The notes below the pieces were generated by a model. The model saw only the letters and a list, made by a program, of their open reading frames with translations. It searched no databases and was not told the origin of the DNA. From Nocardiopsis alborubida (GTDB lineage Bacteria > Actinomycetota > Actinomycetes > Streptosporangiales > Streptosporangiaceae): a stretch of 64,000 nucleotides of DNA. The position numbers were made by a program, and so were the translations under genes. The DNA lies in NCBI RefSeq assembly GCF_012396365.1, contig NZ_JAAXPG010000003.1, positions 1 to 64,000 of the forward strand. The letters are read 5' to 3'. Each line of letters opens with the position of its first letter. Within the stretch, counting starts at the first letter, position 1. Positions 41,014 through 49,073 of the stretch are shown here, one piece after another.

Positions 41014-41829
41014 ATGGTGCAGGTCGCGGTCGCCCAGTTCGCCCCCGGTCAGGACAAGGCGCGCAACCAGCGCTCGGTGGCGGAGCTGACCGCCCGCGCG
41101 GCGGCGGACGGGGCCCGGGTGGTCCTGTTCCCCGAGTACACGATGTTCACCGCGGGCCGGGTGGACCAGCGCTACGTGGCGGCGGCCGAGCCCCTGGACG
41201 GACCCTTCGTCTCAGAGGCGGCCGACACCGCCCGGCGGGAGGGCGTGCACCTGGTGCTGGGGGTCGGCGAGGCCGAGGGCGGCCGGGAGGCCACCCACTT
41301 CACCAACACGCTGGTGGCGCTGTCGCCGGAGGGCGATCGGGTCGCGCACTACCGCAAGATCCACCTGTACGACGCCTTCGGGGCCCGGGAGTCGGACGTA
41401 CTGCGCCCCGGCCCGATCGAGGAGCCCGAGACCTTCACCGTCGACGGCGTGGTGTTCGGTCTGCAGACCTGCTACGACCTGCGTTTTCCCGAGGTGACGC
41501 GGCGCATCGCCGAGGCCGGGGCGCACGTGGTGCTGCTGGCCGCGCAGTGGGTGCCAGGCCCGCTGAAGGAGGAGCACTGGCGGACCCTGGCCCGGGCGCG
41601 CGCCATCGAGAACACCGTGTACGTGGCCGCCTCCGGGCAGGCGGCGCCCACGGGCGCGGGAAACAGCATGGTGGTCGATCCCATGGGGACCCCGCTCGCG
41701 GCGCTGGGGGAGCAGACCTTCGAGGTCGCCTCAGCCGGGGTTTCGGCCTCCCGGGTCCAGGAGGTGAGAGGCCTCAATCCGGCGCTCTCCCTGCGCCGTT
41801 TTTCGGTCTCTGTGCGGACCGAGGACTGA
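41014..41829 (+). CDS. Carbon-nitrogen hydrolase (nitrilase superfamily amidase)
   Basis: 271 residues. The Glu-Lys-Cys catalytic triad is visible: FPEYTMF (Glu near 43), [11 protein letters not shown] (Lys near 113) and [10 protein letters not shown] (Cys near 152). Sequence is nearest to the Nit1/Nit2-like omega-amidase and deaminated glutathione amidase group. It hydrolyses an amide; candidates are alpha-ketoglutaramate or a deaminated thiol. The start is the ATG at 41014, behind GAGGAGAGG. Stands alone, divergent from the TetR gene. Confidence 0.9.
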   Translation: MVQVAVAQFAPGQDKARNQRSVAELTARAAADGARVVLFPEYTMFTAGRVDQRYVAAAEPLDGPFVSEAADTARREGVHLVLGVGEAEGGREATHFTNTLVALSPEGDRVAHYRKIHLYDAFGARESDVLRPGPIEEPETFTVDGVVFGLQTCYDLRFPEVTRRIAEAGAHVVLLAAQWVPGPLKEEHWRTLARARAIENTVYVAASGQAAPTGAGNSMVVDPMGTPLAALGEQTFEVASAGVSASRVQEVRGLNPALSLRRFSVSVRTED

Positions 41830-42053
41830 GGTCCCGGATCATTACCGCCCCGTAGCTAACCGGACAAAAAAGATAAAGCTTGTCCCGCCAGACAAGGTCT
41901 TCCCAGGTCTCATCACTTAGGGTTATGATTCCCCTGCATGGTGTGATGTAGATCGGTCCGAACCATTCCAGGTGCCCAAAGCTTCTGATTCAATAAAGAG
42001 CCGGTAACTATCGGCCCGCCAGACTGTCCTAAACCACGGGGGGAGCAAGGACA
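41830..42053. other. Intergenic region with an A-rich patch
   Basis: No gene seen. GGACAA (41862-41867) and TTGTCC (41880-41885) flank the A-rich patch AAAAGATAAAGC, a weak hairpin after the amidase gene. TTATGAT near 41924 may be the -10 for the next small gene. Confidence 0.4.
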
Positions 42054-42311
42054 TTGCGCGGAACGAGCATGATGTGCGAACCAGACACGCGGCCCGCGAT
42101 CGACGTCGACGTCTACGATCCGGACTCGCTGAGCTGGGCGCAGTGCATGGGGGATGCCTGCGTCGTCTGCCACACCAAGTGGCCCCGGCCCCGCCGGGTG
42201 CTCGGCGAGCTCTCGGACGGGAGTGCGGTGTTCGGTTGTGAGGAGTGCGCCGACCTCGTCGGCGCGGAGCCCCGGATCGCCGCCGAGGAGCGGCTGTTCG
42301 CGGTGCGCTAG
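42054..42311 (+). CDS. Small two-CxxC (zinc-ribbon-like) protein
   Basis: 85 residues. CVVCHTKWPRPRRVLGELSDGSAVFGCEECADLV contains two CxxC pairs 25 residues apart, a typical zinc ribbon spacing. Another Cys is in WAQCMGDA. Function unknown to me; small actinobacterial proteins of this shape are generally unnamed. The frame opens with TTG 42054, behind GGGGAGCAAGG; an ATG pair at 42069 gives an 80-residue form and is the likelier start. A strong hairpin follows the stop. Confidence 0.65.
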   Translation: MRGTSMMCEPDTRPAIDVDVYDPDSLSWAQCMGDACVVCHTKWPRPRRVLGELSDGSAVFGCEECADLVGAEPRIAAEERLFAVR

Positions 42312-42327
42312 CGGTGCGGAGACGGTC

Positions 42328-42365
42328 GCGCTCCGGGTCCAGGAGGAGAGGCGGACCCGGAGCGC
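42328..42365 (+). terminator. Terminator hairpin after the small zinc-ribbon gene
   Basis: A perfect 13-bp stem, GCGCTCCGGGTCC (42328-42340) with GGACCCGGAGCGC (42353-42365), 17 bases past the stop. Confidence 0.65.
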
Positions 42366-42404
42366 TCCCGTCGGCGCGCCCGCTTCCATTGGGGAGGAGG
42401 GGAA

Positions 42405-42479
42405 ATGAGCGCGCCCTTCCCGGATGGTTCGTGCGTCGGCTGGCGGCGCCGACCACGCCCCGTGAGGGGCGTGCTCTGA
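42405..42479 (+). CDS. Possible 24-residue microprotein
   Basis: An ATG at 42405 stands directly behind GGGGAGGAGGGGAA, one of the strongest ribosome sites in the window. The frame gives 24 residues (MSAPFPDGSCVGWRRRP, then PRPVRGVL) with one Cys and a strongly basic end. Its last codons overlap the hairpin at 42454-42473. No homologue is known to me. A chance G-rich site is a real alternative. Confidence 0.25.
   Translation: MSAPFPDGSCVGWRRRPRPVRGVL
42454..42473. terminator. Hairpin between convergent units, mmsA side
   Basis: CACGCCCC (42454-42461), GTGA, GGGGCGTG (42466-42473), 80 bases beyond the mmsA stop. Confidence 0.45.
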
Positions 42480-42552
42480 CAACGATACTCCGTGTCGTTC
42501 ACCGTCGACCGACAGTGAGGCAGATCCGTCCGGTATTTTCGCGGAACCGGCG

Positions 42553-44061
42553 TTAACCGTTGGTGGGGAAGCCCAGGTTGACGCCCCCTTCGGGCCGCTG
42601 GCCCGGGTCGGTCCAGCGGGCCGTGACCGCCTTGGTGCGGGTGTAGAAGTGGACACCCTCCGTGCCGTGCGCGTGTGAGTCGCCGAACAGGGACTGCTTC
42701 CAGCCGCCGAAGGAGTAGTAGGCCATCGGCACCGGGATGGGGACGTTGATCCCCACCATGCCGACCTCGACCTCGTTCTGGAACCGCCGGGCGGCGCCCC
42801 CGTCGTTGGTGAAGACCGCCGTGCCGTTGCCGTAGGGGCTGGCGTTGACGAGCTTGACGGCCTCGTCGTAGTCGCCCACGCGCACCACGCTCAGCACCGG
42901 GCCGAAGATCTCGTCCCGGTAGCACGACATCTCCGGGCCGACGTGGTCCAGCAGCGACGGGCCCAGCCAGAACCCGTCCGGGTCCCCGCCCGACACCGGG
43001 TGCACGCGGCCGTCGACCGCCAGGGTCGCGCCCTCGCGCACCCCCGACTCCAGGTAGGAGGCCACCCTGTCGCGGTGCTCCCTGGTGACCAGCGGCCCCA
43101 TCTCGCTGCGCTCGTCGTCGCCGGGGCCCACGCGCAGGCGCGCCACCCGCGCGCGGATCCGCTCCACCAGCTCGTCGGCCACCGAGTCCACCACGGCCAC
43201 CGCGGAGATGGCCATGCACCGCTCGCCCGCCGAGCCGAACCCGGCCGAGACCGCCGCGTCCGCGGCCAGGTCCAGGTCGGCGTCGGGCAGCACCACCATG
43301 TGGTTCTTGGCCCCGCCCAGGGCCTGCACGCGCTTGCCGTGCTCGGCGGCGGTCCGGTAGACGTACCGCGCGATCGGGGTGGAGCCCACGAAGCTGACCG
43401 CCGCCACGTCCGGGTGCTCCAGAAGGGCGTCCACCGCCTCCTTGTCACCGTGCACCACGTTGAAGACGCCCTCGGGCAGCCCCGCCTCGGCCCACAGCTC
43501 ACCCAGCAGCACCGACGCGGAGGGGTCCTTCTCGCTGGGCTTGAGCACGAACGCGTTGCCGCAGGCGACGGCCACCGGGAACATCCACATCGGCACCATC
43601 GCGGGGAAGTTGAACGGCGTGATCCCGGCGACCACGCCGAGCGGCTGGAGGATCGAGTAGGCGTCCACGCCCGTGGACACGTTCTCGGAGTAGCCGCCCT
43701 TGAGCAGGTGCGGGATGCCGCAGGCGAAGTCGACGACCTCCAGGCCGCGGGCCACCTCGCCCCGGGCGTCGGAGAGGACCTTGCCGTGCTCGGCGCTGAC
43801 CAGCTCCGCCAACCGGTCGGCGTTGGCGTTGAGCAGCTCGCGGAAGCGGAACAGGACCTGCACCCGCCGGGACAGCGAGGTGTCGCGCCACCCCGGGAAG
43901 GCCTCCCGCGCGGCCGTCACCGCCGCGTCGACCTCCTGCGGTCCGGCGAGGCGGACCGTGCCGGTGACCCGCCCGGACGCCGGATCGTAGATGTCCCCCG
44001 TGCGCCGGGCCGGCCCCTCGTGGGCGGCTCCGCCGATCCAGTGGGTGACGTGCTTGCTCAT
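42553..44061 (-). CDS. mmsA: CoA-acylating methylmalonate-semialdehyde dehydrogenase
   Basis: 502 residues. An aldehyde dehydrogenase of the MmsA/IolA type that turns (methyl)malonate semialdehyde into propionyl- or acetyl-CoA with NAD. Visible: GITPFNFPAMVPMWMFP, NAFVLKPSEKDPSA (cofactor Lys), GGAKNHMVVLPDAD, GSAGERCMAIS (nucleophile Cys near 284) and GWKQSLFGD. MmsA lacks the general-base Glu of other ALDHs and here has Asn (GGAKNH), as expected. Downstream of the aminotransferase gene, so malonate semialdehyde from beta-alanine is the probable substrate. Confidence 0.95.
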   Translation of the reverse strand: MSKHVTHWIGGAAHEGPARRTGDIYDPASGRVTGTVRLAGPQEVDAAVTAAREAFPGWRDTSLSRRVQVLFRFRELLNANADRLAELVSAEHGKVLSDARGEVARGLEVVDFACGIPHLLKGGYSENVSTGVDAYSILQPLGVVAGITPFNFPAMVPMWMFPVAVACGNAFVLKPSEKDPSASVLLGELWAEAGLPEGVFNVVHGDKEAVDALLEHPDVAAVSFVGSTPIARYVYRTAAEHGKRVQALGGAKNHMVVLPDADLDLAADAAVSAGFGSAGERCMAISAVAVVDSVADELVERIRARVARLRVGPGDDERSEMGPLVTREHRDRVASYLESGVREGATLAVDGRVHPVSGGDPDGFWLGPSLLDHVGPEMSCYRDEIFGPVLSVVRVGDYDEAVKLVNASPYGNGTAVFTNDGGAARRFQNEVEVGMVGINVPIPVPMAYYSFGGWKQSLFGDSHAHGTEGVHFYTRTKAVTARWTDPGQRPEGGVNLGFPTNG

Positions 44062-44235
44062 GTCCGCTCTCTTCCTTGTCCACAGGCGTGCGGTCGGGGC
44101 TGGCGCGCGCCGCCCCGGCGCGGTTTGCTTGATACGGGGGGTCCCCGGGGGCCGCCAACGTCGTGCTGCCCGCCTCCGCGGCCGTGCGCGGCGGCCCCGG
44201 GCCCCGGTCCTCCTCCAGGCCGGGTCGGCCCTCCC

Positions 44236-45522
44236 TCAGGCCCCGGCGTCCACCGTGCGCACCGCGTCCAGCAGCACGTCGCGGCCCTCCACGGCCTCCT
44301 CCTGCGACAGCGTCATCGGCGGAGCCATCCGCAGCACGTTGCCGTGCACACCGCCCTTGCCCACCAGAAGACCGCGCTCGCGGGTGGCCTCCAGCACCCT
44401 CCCGGCCAGGGGGGAGGACGGCGCGCCGGTGGCGGGGTCCACCATCTCCACGGCGAACATCAGTCCCTTGCCGCGCACGTCGCGCACGCTCGGCAGCGAG
44501 GTCAGCGCGCTGAGCCCCTCCAGGATCAGCGCGCCCTGCCGCCGCGCGTTGCCCTGGAGGTCGTGCTCCAGCACGTAGTCCAGGGTCGCCCCAGCCGCCG
44601 CCATCGACACCGGGTTGCCGCCGAACGTGGCCACGCCCAGCGCGCCCAGCCGGTCCATCAGGTCGCCGCGCGCCACCACGCCGCCCACCGCGAACCCGTT
44701 GCCCAGACCCTTGGCGAAGGTCATGGCGTCCGGGACCACCCCGTGGTTGCCGATGCCGAAGAAGCTCGTGCCGGTGCGCCCCCATCCGGTCTGCACCTCG
44801 TCGGACACGAACAGGATGCCGTGCTCGTCCAGCACCTCCTTGTAGGCGGCGTACAGGCCGTCCGGCGGCATCGCGAACCCGCCCACGCCCTGCACCGGCT
44901 CGGCGATCAGGCACGCCACGTTCGGCGCCGTGGTGTCCAGCACGTCGCGCAGGTCGGCCACGCACGCCTCGACGTACTCCCGGTCGGTCATCCCCCGGAA
45001 GGCCGGGGCCGCGTGGTCGGTGCCGTGCAGGTAGTGCACGTTCAGCGGCGACAGGGAGGAGTTCTTCCACGCCCGGTTGCCGGTCACGGCCACCGTGCCG
45101 AACGAGCGCCCGTGGTAGCTGCCGCGCATCGCCAGCACCTCGTCGCTGCCGCGCGCGTACGTGGCCAGCAGCAGGGCGGTCTCGTTGGCCTCGGTGCCGG
45201 AGTTGGTGAAGAACACCTTCGCGTCCGGGATGCCCGACAGGCCGGCGATCTTCTCCGCCAGTTCGACCTGGCCGCGGATGAGGTAGAGGGTGGAGGTGTG
45301 CACGACCCCCCTGGCGATCTGGCGCTCGACGGCCTCGCGCACCTCGGCCACGTCGTAGCCGAGCATGTTGGTCACGATGCCGGTGAAGAAGTCCAGGTAG
45401 GTGTTGCCTTCGGCGTCCGTGACACGGGCGCCCTTGCCGCCGGTGATCTCCAGCGGGGTCTCGTAGTACAGGGGGAGCCAGGAGGGCATGACCGCGCGGT
45501 GGCGCGAGAGAAGTTCCGACAT
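44236..45522 (-). CDS. Class III PLP aminotransferase, likely beta-alanine or omega-amino acid type
   Basis: 428 residues. Fold type I PLP enzyme: SGTEANETALLLAT, YHGRSFGTVAVTGN, FVSDEVQTGWGRTGT (Asp-Glu) and TFAKGLGNGFAVGG (PLP Lys near 255). Members include alanine-glyoxylate, GABA and beta-alanine aminotransferases. Its position, immediately upstream of mmsA and divergent from a PucR regulator, favours beta-alanine to malonate semialdehyde. The start is the ATG at 45520-45522 (MSELLSRHR). A 15-bp palindrome lies 43 bases upstream. The gap to mmsA is 174 bp. Confidence 0.88.
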   Translation of the reverse strand: MSELLSRHRAVMPSWLPLYYETPLEITGGKGARVTDAEGNTYLDFFTGIVTNMLGYDVAEVREAVERQIARGVVHTSTLYLIRGQVELAEKIAGLSGIPDAKVFFTNSGTEANETALLLATYARGSDEVLAMRGSYHGRSFGTVAVTGNRAWKNSSLSPLNVHYLHGTDHAAPAFRGMTDREYVEACVADLRDVLDTTAPNVACLIAEPVQGVGGFAMPPDGLYAAYKEVLDEHGILFVSDEVQTGWGRTGTSFFGIGNHGVVPDAMTFAKGLGNGFAVGGVVARGDLMDRLGALGVATFGGNPVSMAAAGATLDYVLEHDLQGNARRQGALILEGLSALTSLPSVRDVRGKGLMFAVEMVDPATGAPSSPLAGRVLEATRERGLLVGKGGVHGNVLRMAPPMTLSQEEAVEGRDVLLDAVRTVDAGA

Positions 45523-45564
45523 GCCCCCAGTCTCGCCCCGGCCCCCGGACTTGGCCAGGATCAG

Positions 45565-45579
45565 CATGTTGACAACATG
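45565..45579. promoter_or_regulatory. Perfect 15-bp palindrome upstream of the aminotransferase gene
   Basis: CATGTTG-A-CAACATG, arms of seven, in the divergent promoter region between the aminotransferase and pucR-type genes. Two further partial symmetries (TTACGACGTGTAA near 45590 and TACACCGTGTA near 45652) lie in the same gap. A PucR operator is the first guess. Confidence 0.55.
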
Positions 45580-45718
45580 GCGGCCGGGCTTACGACGTGT
45601 AAGGCCTTCGGCACGTGCCCTCCCCTCAGGTCAGGCCAGGGTGGTGCGGTACACCGTGTAAACCCGGGGGCCGGGCGTCTGACACTGCGTACCGTGCGCG
45701 CCTCCTAGGATGGAGGCC

Positions 45719-47323
45719 GTGCTTCCCACCCTCGCCGAGGTCCTCCAGCTGCCCGCCCTCCAGCGGGCCCGTCCCCGGGTCGTGGCGTGCCCGGACCGGT
45801 TGGACGTGGCCGTGCGCTGGGTGCACATCGCCGAGGTCACCGACCTCGCCCACCTGCTCCGCGGCGGCGAGCTGGTGCTCAGCACCGGCATCGCCATGCC
45901 CGACGACCCCGAGGCGCTGCGCCGCTACATCGACGACCTCGCCGCGGCCGGGGTCAGCGGGATCGCGGTCGAGCTGGGCCGCAAGTACCACGCCGAGCTC
46001 CCGCCCGCCTTCCTCGACGCCGCGCGCGAGGCGGGCGTGCCGGTGGTCCTGCTCGACCGCGAGGCCCGCTTCGTGGAGATCACCGAGGCCGTGCACATCC
46101 GGGTGGTCAACGAACAGCTGGAGGAGCTGCGCGAGTCGGAGAAGCTGCACTCGGTCTTCACCCAGCTCTCGGTGGAGGGCGCCGACACCGGGCGCATCCT
46201 GCACGAGGTCGCCCAGCTCTCCGGCTGCCCCGTGGTCCTGGAGAACCTCACCCACCAGGTGCTGGCCTGCGACCTCAACGGCGAGGAGCCCGGAACCCTG
46301 CTCACCTCCTGGGAGAGCCGCTCGCGCGCGGCGCGTTCGGGGACGCGCACCGTCCACACGCCCGCCAACGGCTGGCTGGTCACCACTGTCGGGGCGCGCG
46401 GCCAGGACTGGGGGCGGCTGATCCTCGTCGTCGGGGCCAACCCCACACCGCGCCAGAGCATGCTCATCGAACGCGCCGCCACCACCCTGGCGCTGGGCAG
46501 GCTGCTGGAGCGCCACCAGGAGAGCCTGGAGCGGCAGACGCACCGCACGATCATCGCGGGCATCATCGACCGGGCCTACTCCGACCCGGAGGAGGCCCTG
46601 GTGCGGGCCCGCGCCGTGGGCGTGCCGCTCAACGGCCGCGAACTGGTGGGGCTCGTGCTGCGCCTGCGCGAGAGCGGGACCGGGCTGGCCGCCCAGGCAC
46701 GCCTGTCCGACACCGCCGAGGGCGCCGCGCGCGCCTGCCGGGAGCTGCGCCTGCCCGCACTGGTGGGTTCGCTCGACGACCTGCGCGTGGGCATCCTGCT
46801 CGCGCTGCCGGGCCGCCAGCGCCTGGACCCGACCCTGCACATGCTCGCCGACCGCATCCGCACCGCCGTGGGATCCTCCGCGGTGCTGGCCGTGGGCTCC
46901 TCCGCCGACGGCGTCCGTGAGGTGCGGCGCTCCTTCCTGGAGGCGCGCCAGGTCGGTGACGTGGCCATCCGCCAGAGCGACCAGCGCCCCTTCTACCGTC
47001 TGCCCGACCTGCACCTGCGCGGCCTACTCCACCTGTTCCGCGACGACGAGCGGCTCCAGACCTACGTCGAACGCGAGCTGGGGCCGCTGCTGGACCACGA
47101 CGCGCGGCACGGCGGCGACCTGACCGACATGCTCCGCCACTACCTGGGCGCGGGCCGCAACAAGGCGCTCGCGGCCGGGCGGGCGCACCTGTCCCGCCCG
47201 GCGTTCTACGACCGGCTGCGGCGCGTCGCCCACGTCCTGGACGCGGACCTGGACTCGGTGGAGACCTGCCTGTCCCTGCACGTGGCGCTGCTGTCGCTGG
47301 ACTCGGTCCGCGACGAGCGCTGA
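45719..47323 (+). CDS. PucR-family transcriptional regulator (aminotransferase-mmsA module)
   Basis: 534 residues. An N-terminal PucR sensor domain (VLPTLAEVLQLPALQRARPRVVA, HLLRGGELVLSTGIAMPDDPEALRRYIDDLAAAGVSGIAVELG), a central GGDEF-like/CdaR region, and a C-terminal helix-turn-helix (LSRPAFYDRLRRVAHVL). These regulators sense amine or purine catabolites and activate adjacent operons. A TAGGAT box (45706-45711) ends seven bases before the GTG at 45719, so a leaderless transcript starting there is likely; an ATG at 45710 adds three residues. Divergent from the aminotransferase gene. Confidence 0.87.
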   Translation: MLPTLAEVLQLPALQRARPRVVACPDRLDVAVRWVHIAEVTDLAHLLRGGELVLSTGIAMPDDPEALRRYIDDLAAAGVSGIAVELGRKYHAELPPAFLDAAREAGVPVVLLDREARFVEITEAVHIRVVNEQLEELRESEKLHSVFTQLSVEGADTGRILHEVAQLSGCPVVLENLTHQVLACDLNGEEPGTLLTSWESRSRAARSGTRTVHTPANGWLVTTVGARGQDWGRLILVVGANPTPRQSMLIERAATTLALGRLLERHQESLERQTHRTIIAGIIDRAYSDPEEALVRARAVGVPLNGRELVGLVLRLRESGTGLAAQARLSDTAEGAARACRELRLPALVGSLDDLRVGILLALPGRQRLDPTLHMLADRIRTAVGSSAVLAVGSSADGVREVRRSFLEARQVGDVAIRQSDQRPFYRLPDLHLRGLLHLFRDDERLQTYVERELGPLLDHDARHGGDLTDMLRHYLGAGRNKALAAGRAHLSRPAFYDRLRRVAHVLDADLDSVETCLSLHVALLSLDSVRDER

Positions 47324-47387
47324 CCAGACCCCGCCCCCTCCGCCGTCACAGGTCAGAAACCGTGCGGCACAGCGGCGACGTCTCCGG

Positions 47388-47714
47388 TCAGTCCGCCTCG
47401 GGCACCCCCTCCAGCTCCATCCCCAGCAGGACCGACGCCAGGCTCTTGCCGTGGGCGTCCAGGTACAGCGACGTGGTCACCGTGTCCTCGCCCGCGCGCG
47501 GGCACACCAGGACCAGCGCGCACACGTTGTCCATCCGGTGCACGGTGACCGGTCCCGACACGCGCCCGCCCAGTGCGAGGGCGACCCGGTCGGGGGTCAG
47601 TTCGGCGCACAGCACCGGGTACCACTCCGGTGCGTAGGCGATGACGGCGATCGTGTTGAGGTTGCCCTTGTCCCCGGCCCGGGCGTGGGCGACGTCGCGG
47701 AGCACGGTGCTCAC
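47388..47714 (-). CDS. AtuA-related small protein (AtuA C-terminal-like)
   Basis: 108 residues. DVAHARAGDKGNLNTIAVIAYAPEWYPVL is the signature of the separate AtuA-like partner (the C-terminal AtuA domain split into its own gene). Its start, GTG 47712-47714, overlaps the AtuA-like stop (GTGA), so the two halves are made together and probably form one enzyme complex. Function is unknown beyond family; AtuA of Pseudomonas is tied to acyclic terpene use, but its reaction is undefined. Confidence 0.82.
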   Translation of the reverse strand: MSTVLRDVAHARAGDKGNLNTIAVIAYAPEWYPVLCAELTPDRVALALGGRVSGPVTVHRMDNVCALVLVCPRAGEDTVTTSLYLDAHGKSLASVLLGMELEGVPEAD

Positions 47715-49042
47715 CGCTCCCCCTCTCCGAAGAAGTCGACCCGGGTGCGCACGGCCTCCCGGTCGACGGTGGTCGACAGCACGCCCACGACCTCGTGGAC
47801 GGAGGTCCTGACCCCGCCCCCTCCGGAGGGCCCCGACGTGTAGAGGGCGCCCACCTCCTCGGCGACCGCCTCCGCGTCCGCGCGGCCGGGGGCGAGGGCG
47901 GCCACCCGCAGCCGGCACTCGAAGGGTTCGTCACCGCCGCCCCCGCCGGAGCCGTGCAGCGCGTCCACGCCCACGACGTCCGCGCGCAACCGGGAGACCT
48001 TCCCACCGAGGCGCTCGCGCACCACCTCGCCCGCCAGCCGGGCCCGCGCCAGCGCGCCGGGGCCCGCGTAGGAGATCTCACCCTCGCCCCGGAACCCCGC
48101 CCGGTACCCGACGCTGACCTTCAGCCGCCCGGGCCGGGGCAGCCCCCGGGCCCCCGTGACCAGTACCCGGTCCGGGCCGCTCTCGGCCAGCCGCACCCCG
48201 GTCATGTCGAGCACCGAGTCCGGCGTGACGTAGGCCCGGGGGTCGGTGACCTCGTAGGTGAGCTGCTCGGTGACGGTGAGCCGGTCCACCCGGCCGCCGG
48301 TCCCCGGCAGCTTGGTGACCACGGCCGAACCGTCCCGCTCCACCTCGGCCAGGGGGTAGCCGAGGCGGGCCAGATCGGGGACCTCCTTGCGGCCCGGGTC
48401 GGCGAAGTAGCCGCCGCTCACCTGGCCCGCGCACTCCAGCAGGTGGCCCACCAGGGTCCCGGCGGCCATCGCGTCCGCGTCGCCGGGGTCCCATCCCAGG
48501 AGGTGGGCCAGGGGCGCGAGGAACAGCGAGGGGTCGGCCGCCCGGCCCGCGATCACCACGTCGGCCCCGCCCTCCAACGCGGGCGCCAGGGCGTCGGCGC
48601 CGACGTAGGCGTTGGCGGAGACGATCTCGCCGTGCGCCTCCAGCGGCAGGCCGTCCTCCCAGCAGGGCGCCGACGGGTCCAGCAGGTCCAGCACGTCGTC
48701 ACCGGAGACCGCGGCGACCACGGTCGGCAGCCCCAGCTCCCGGGCCGTGGCACGGGCCATGCGCGCCGCCGCCACGGGGGCGGCCGCCCCGGCGTTGGTG
48801 ACCAGCCGGGTGCCGTGCCGGTGCAGCGGTTCGAGCAGGAGTTCCAGGCGGCGCCGCAGGGTCGGGTCGTAGCCGGGGCCCGACCCGCTGGCCTCCCGGA
48901 GCGAGGCCAGGGACACGGTGCGCTCTCCCAGGCACTCCAGCACCAGGGTGTCCAGGTTCCCTCCCTCCACGAGGTCGACGGCGGGTTGGAGGCGGTCGCC
49001 GGCGAAACCGGCGCCGCACCCGATCCGGGCTCTGCTGGGCAC
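47711..49042 (-). CDS. AtuA-like protein (acyclic terpene utilisation family, DUF1446)
   Basis: 443 residues. The family fingerprint is visible: IGCGAGFAGDRLQPAVDL, NLDTLVLECLGERTVSLAS, VTNAGAAAPVAAA, ADVVIAGRAADPSLFLAPLAHLLGW, ECAGQVSGGYFADPG and GYPLAEVERDGSAVVTK. Orthologues occur with acyl-CoA carboxylases in terpene degradation; none is present here. The start is the GTG at 49040-49042 after AAGGAGT. Flanked by a CitM-type transporter gene upstream and its small partner downstream. The substrate is probably a carboxylic acid brought in by the transporter (inference). Confidence 0.87.
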   Translation of the reverse strand: MPSRARIGCGAGFAGDRLQPAVDLVEGGNLDTLVLECLGERTVSLASLREASGSGPGYDPTLRRRLELLLEPLHRHGTRLVTNAGAAAPVAAARMARATARELGLPTVVAAVSGDDVLDLLDPSAPCWEDGLPLEAHGEIVSANAYVGADALAPALEGGADVVIAGRAADPSLFLAPLAHLLGWDPGDADAMAAGTLVGHLLECAGQVSGGYFADPGRKEVPDLARLGYPLAEVERDGSAVVTKLPGTGGRVDRLTVTEQLTYEVTDPRAYVTPDSVLDMTGVRLAESGPDRVLVTGARGLPRPGRLKVSVGYRAGFRGEGEISYAGPGALARARLAGEVVRERLGGKVSRLRADVVGVDALHGSGGGGGDEPFECRLRVAALAPGRADAEAVAEEVGALYTSGPSGGGGVRTSVHEVVGVLSTTVDREAVRTRVDFFGEGER

Positions 49043-49073
49043 ACTGACTCCTTCGGATGGTGTGGACGTGCGG

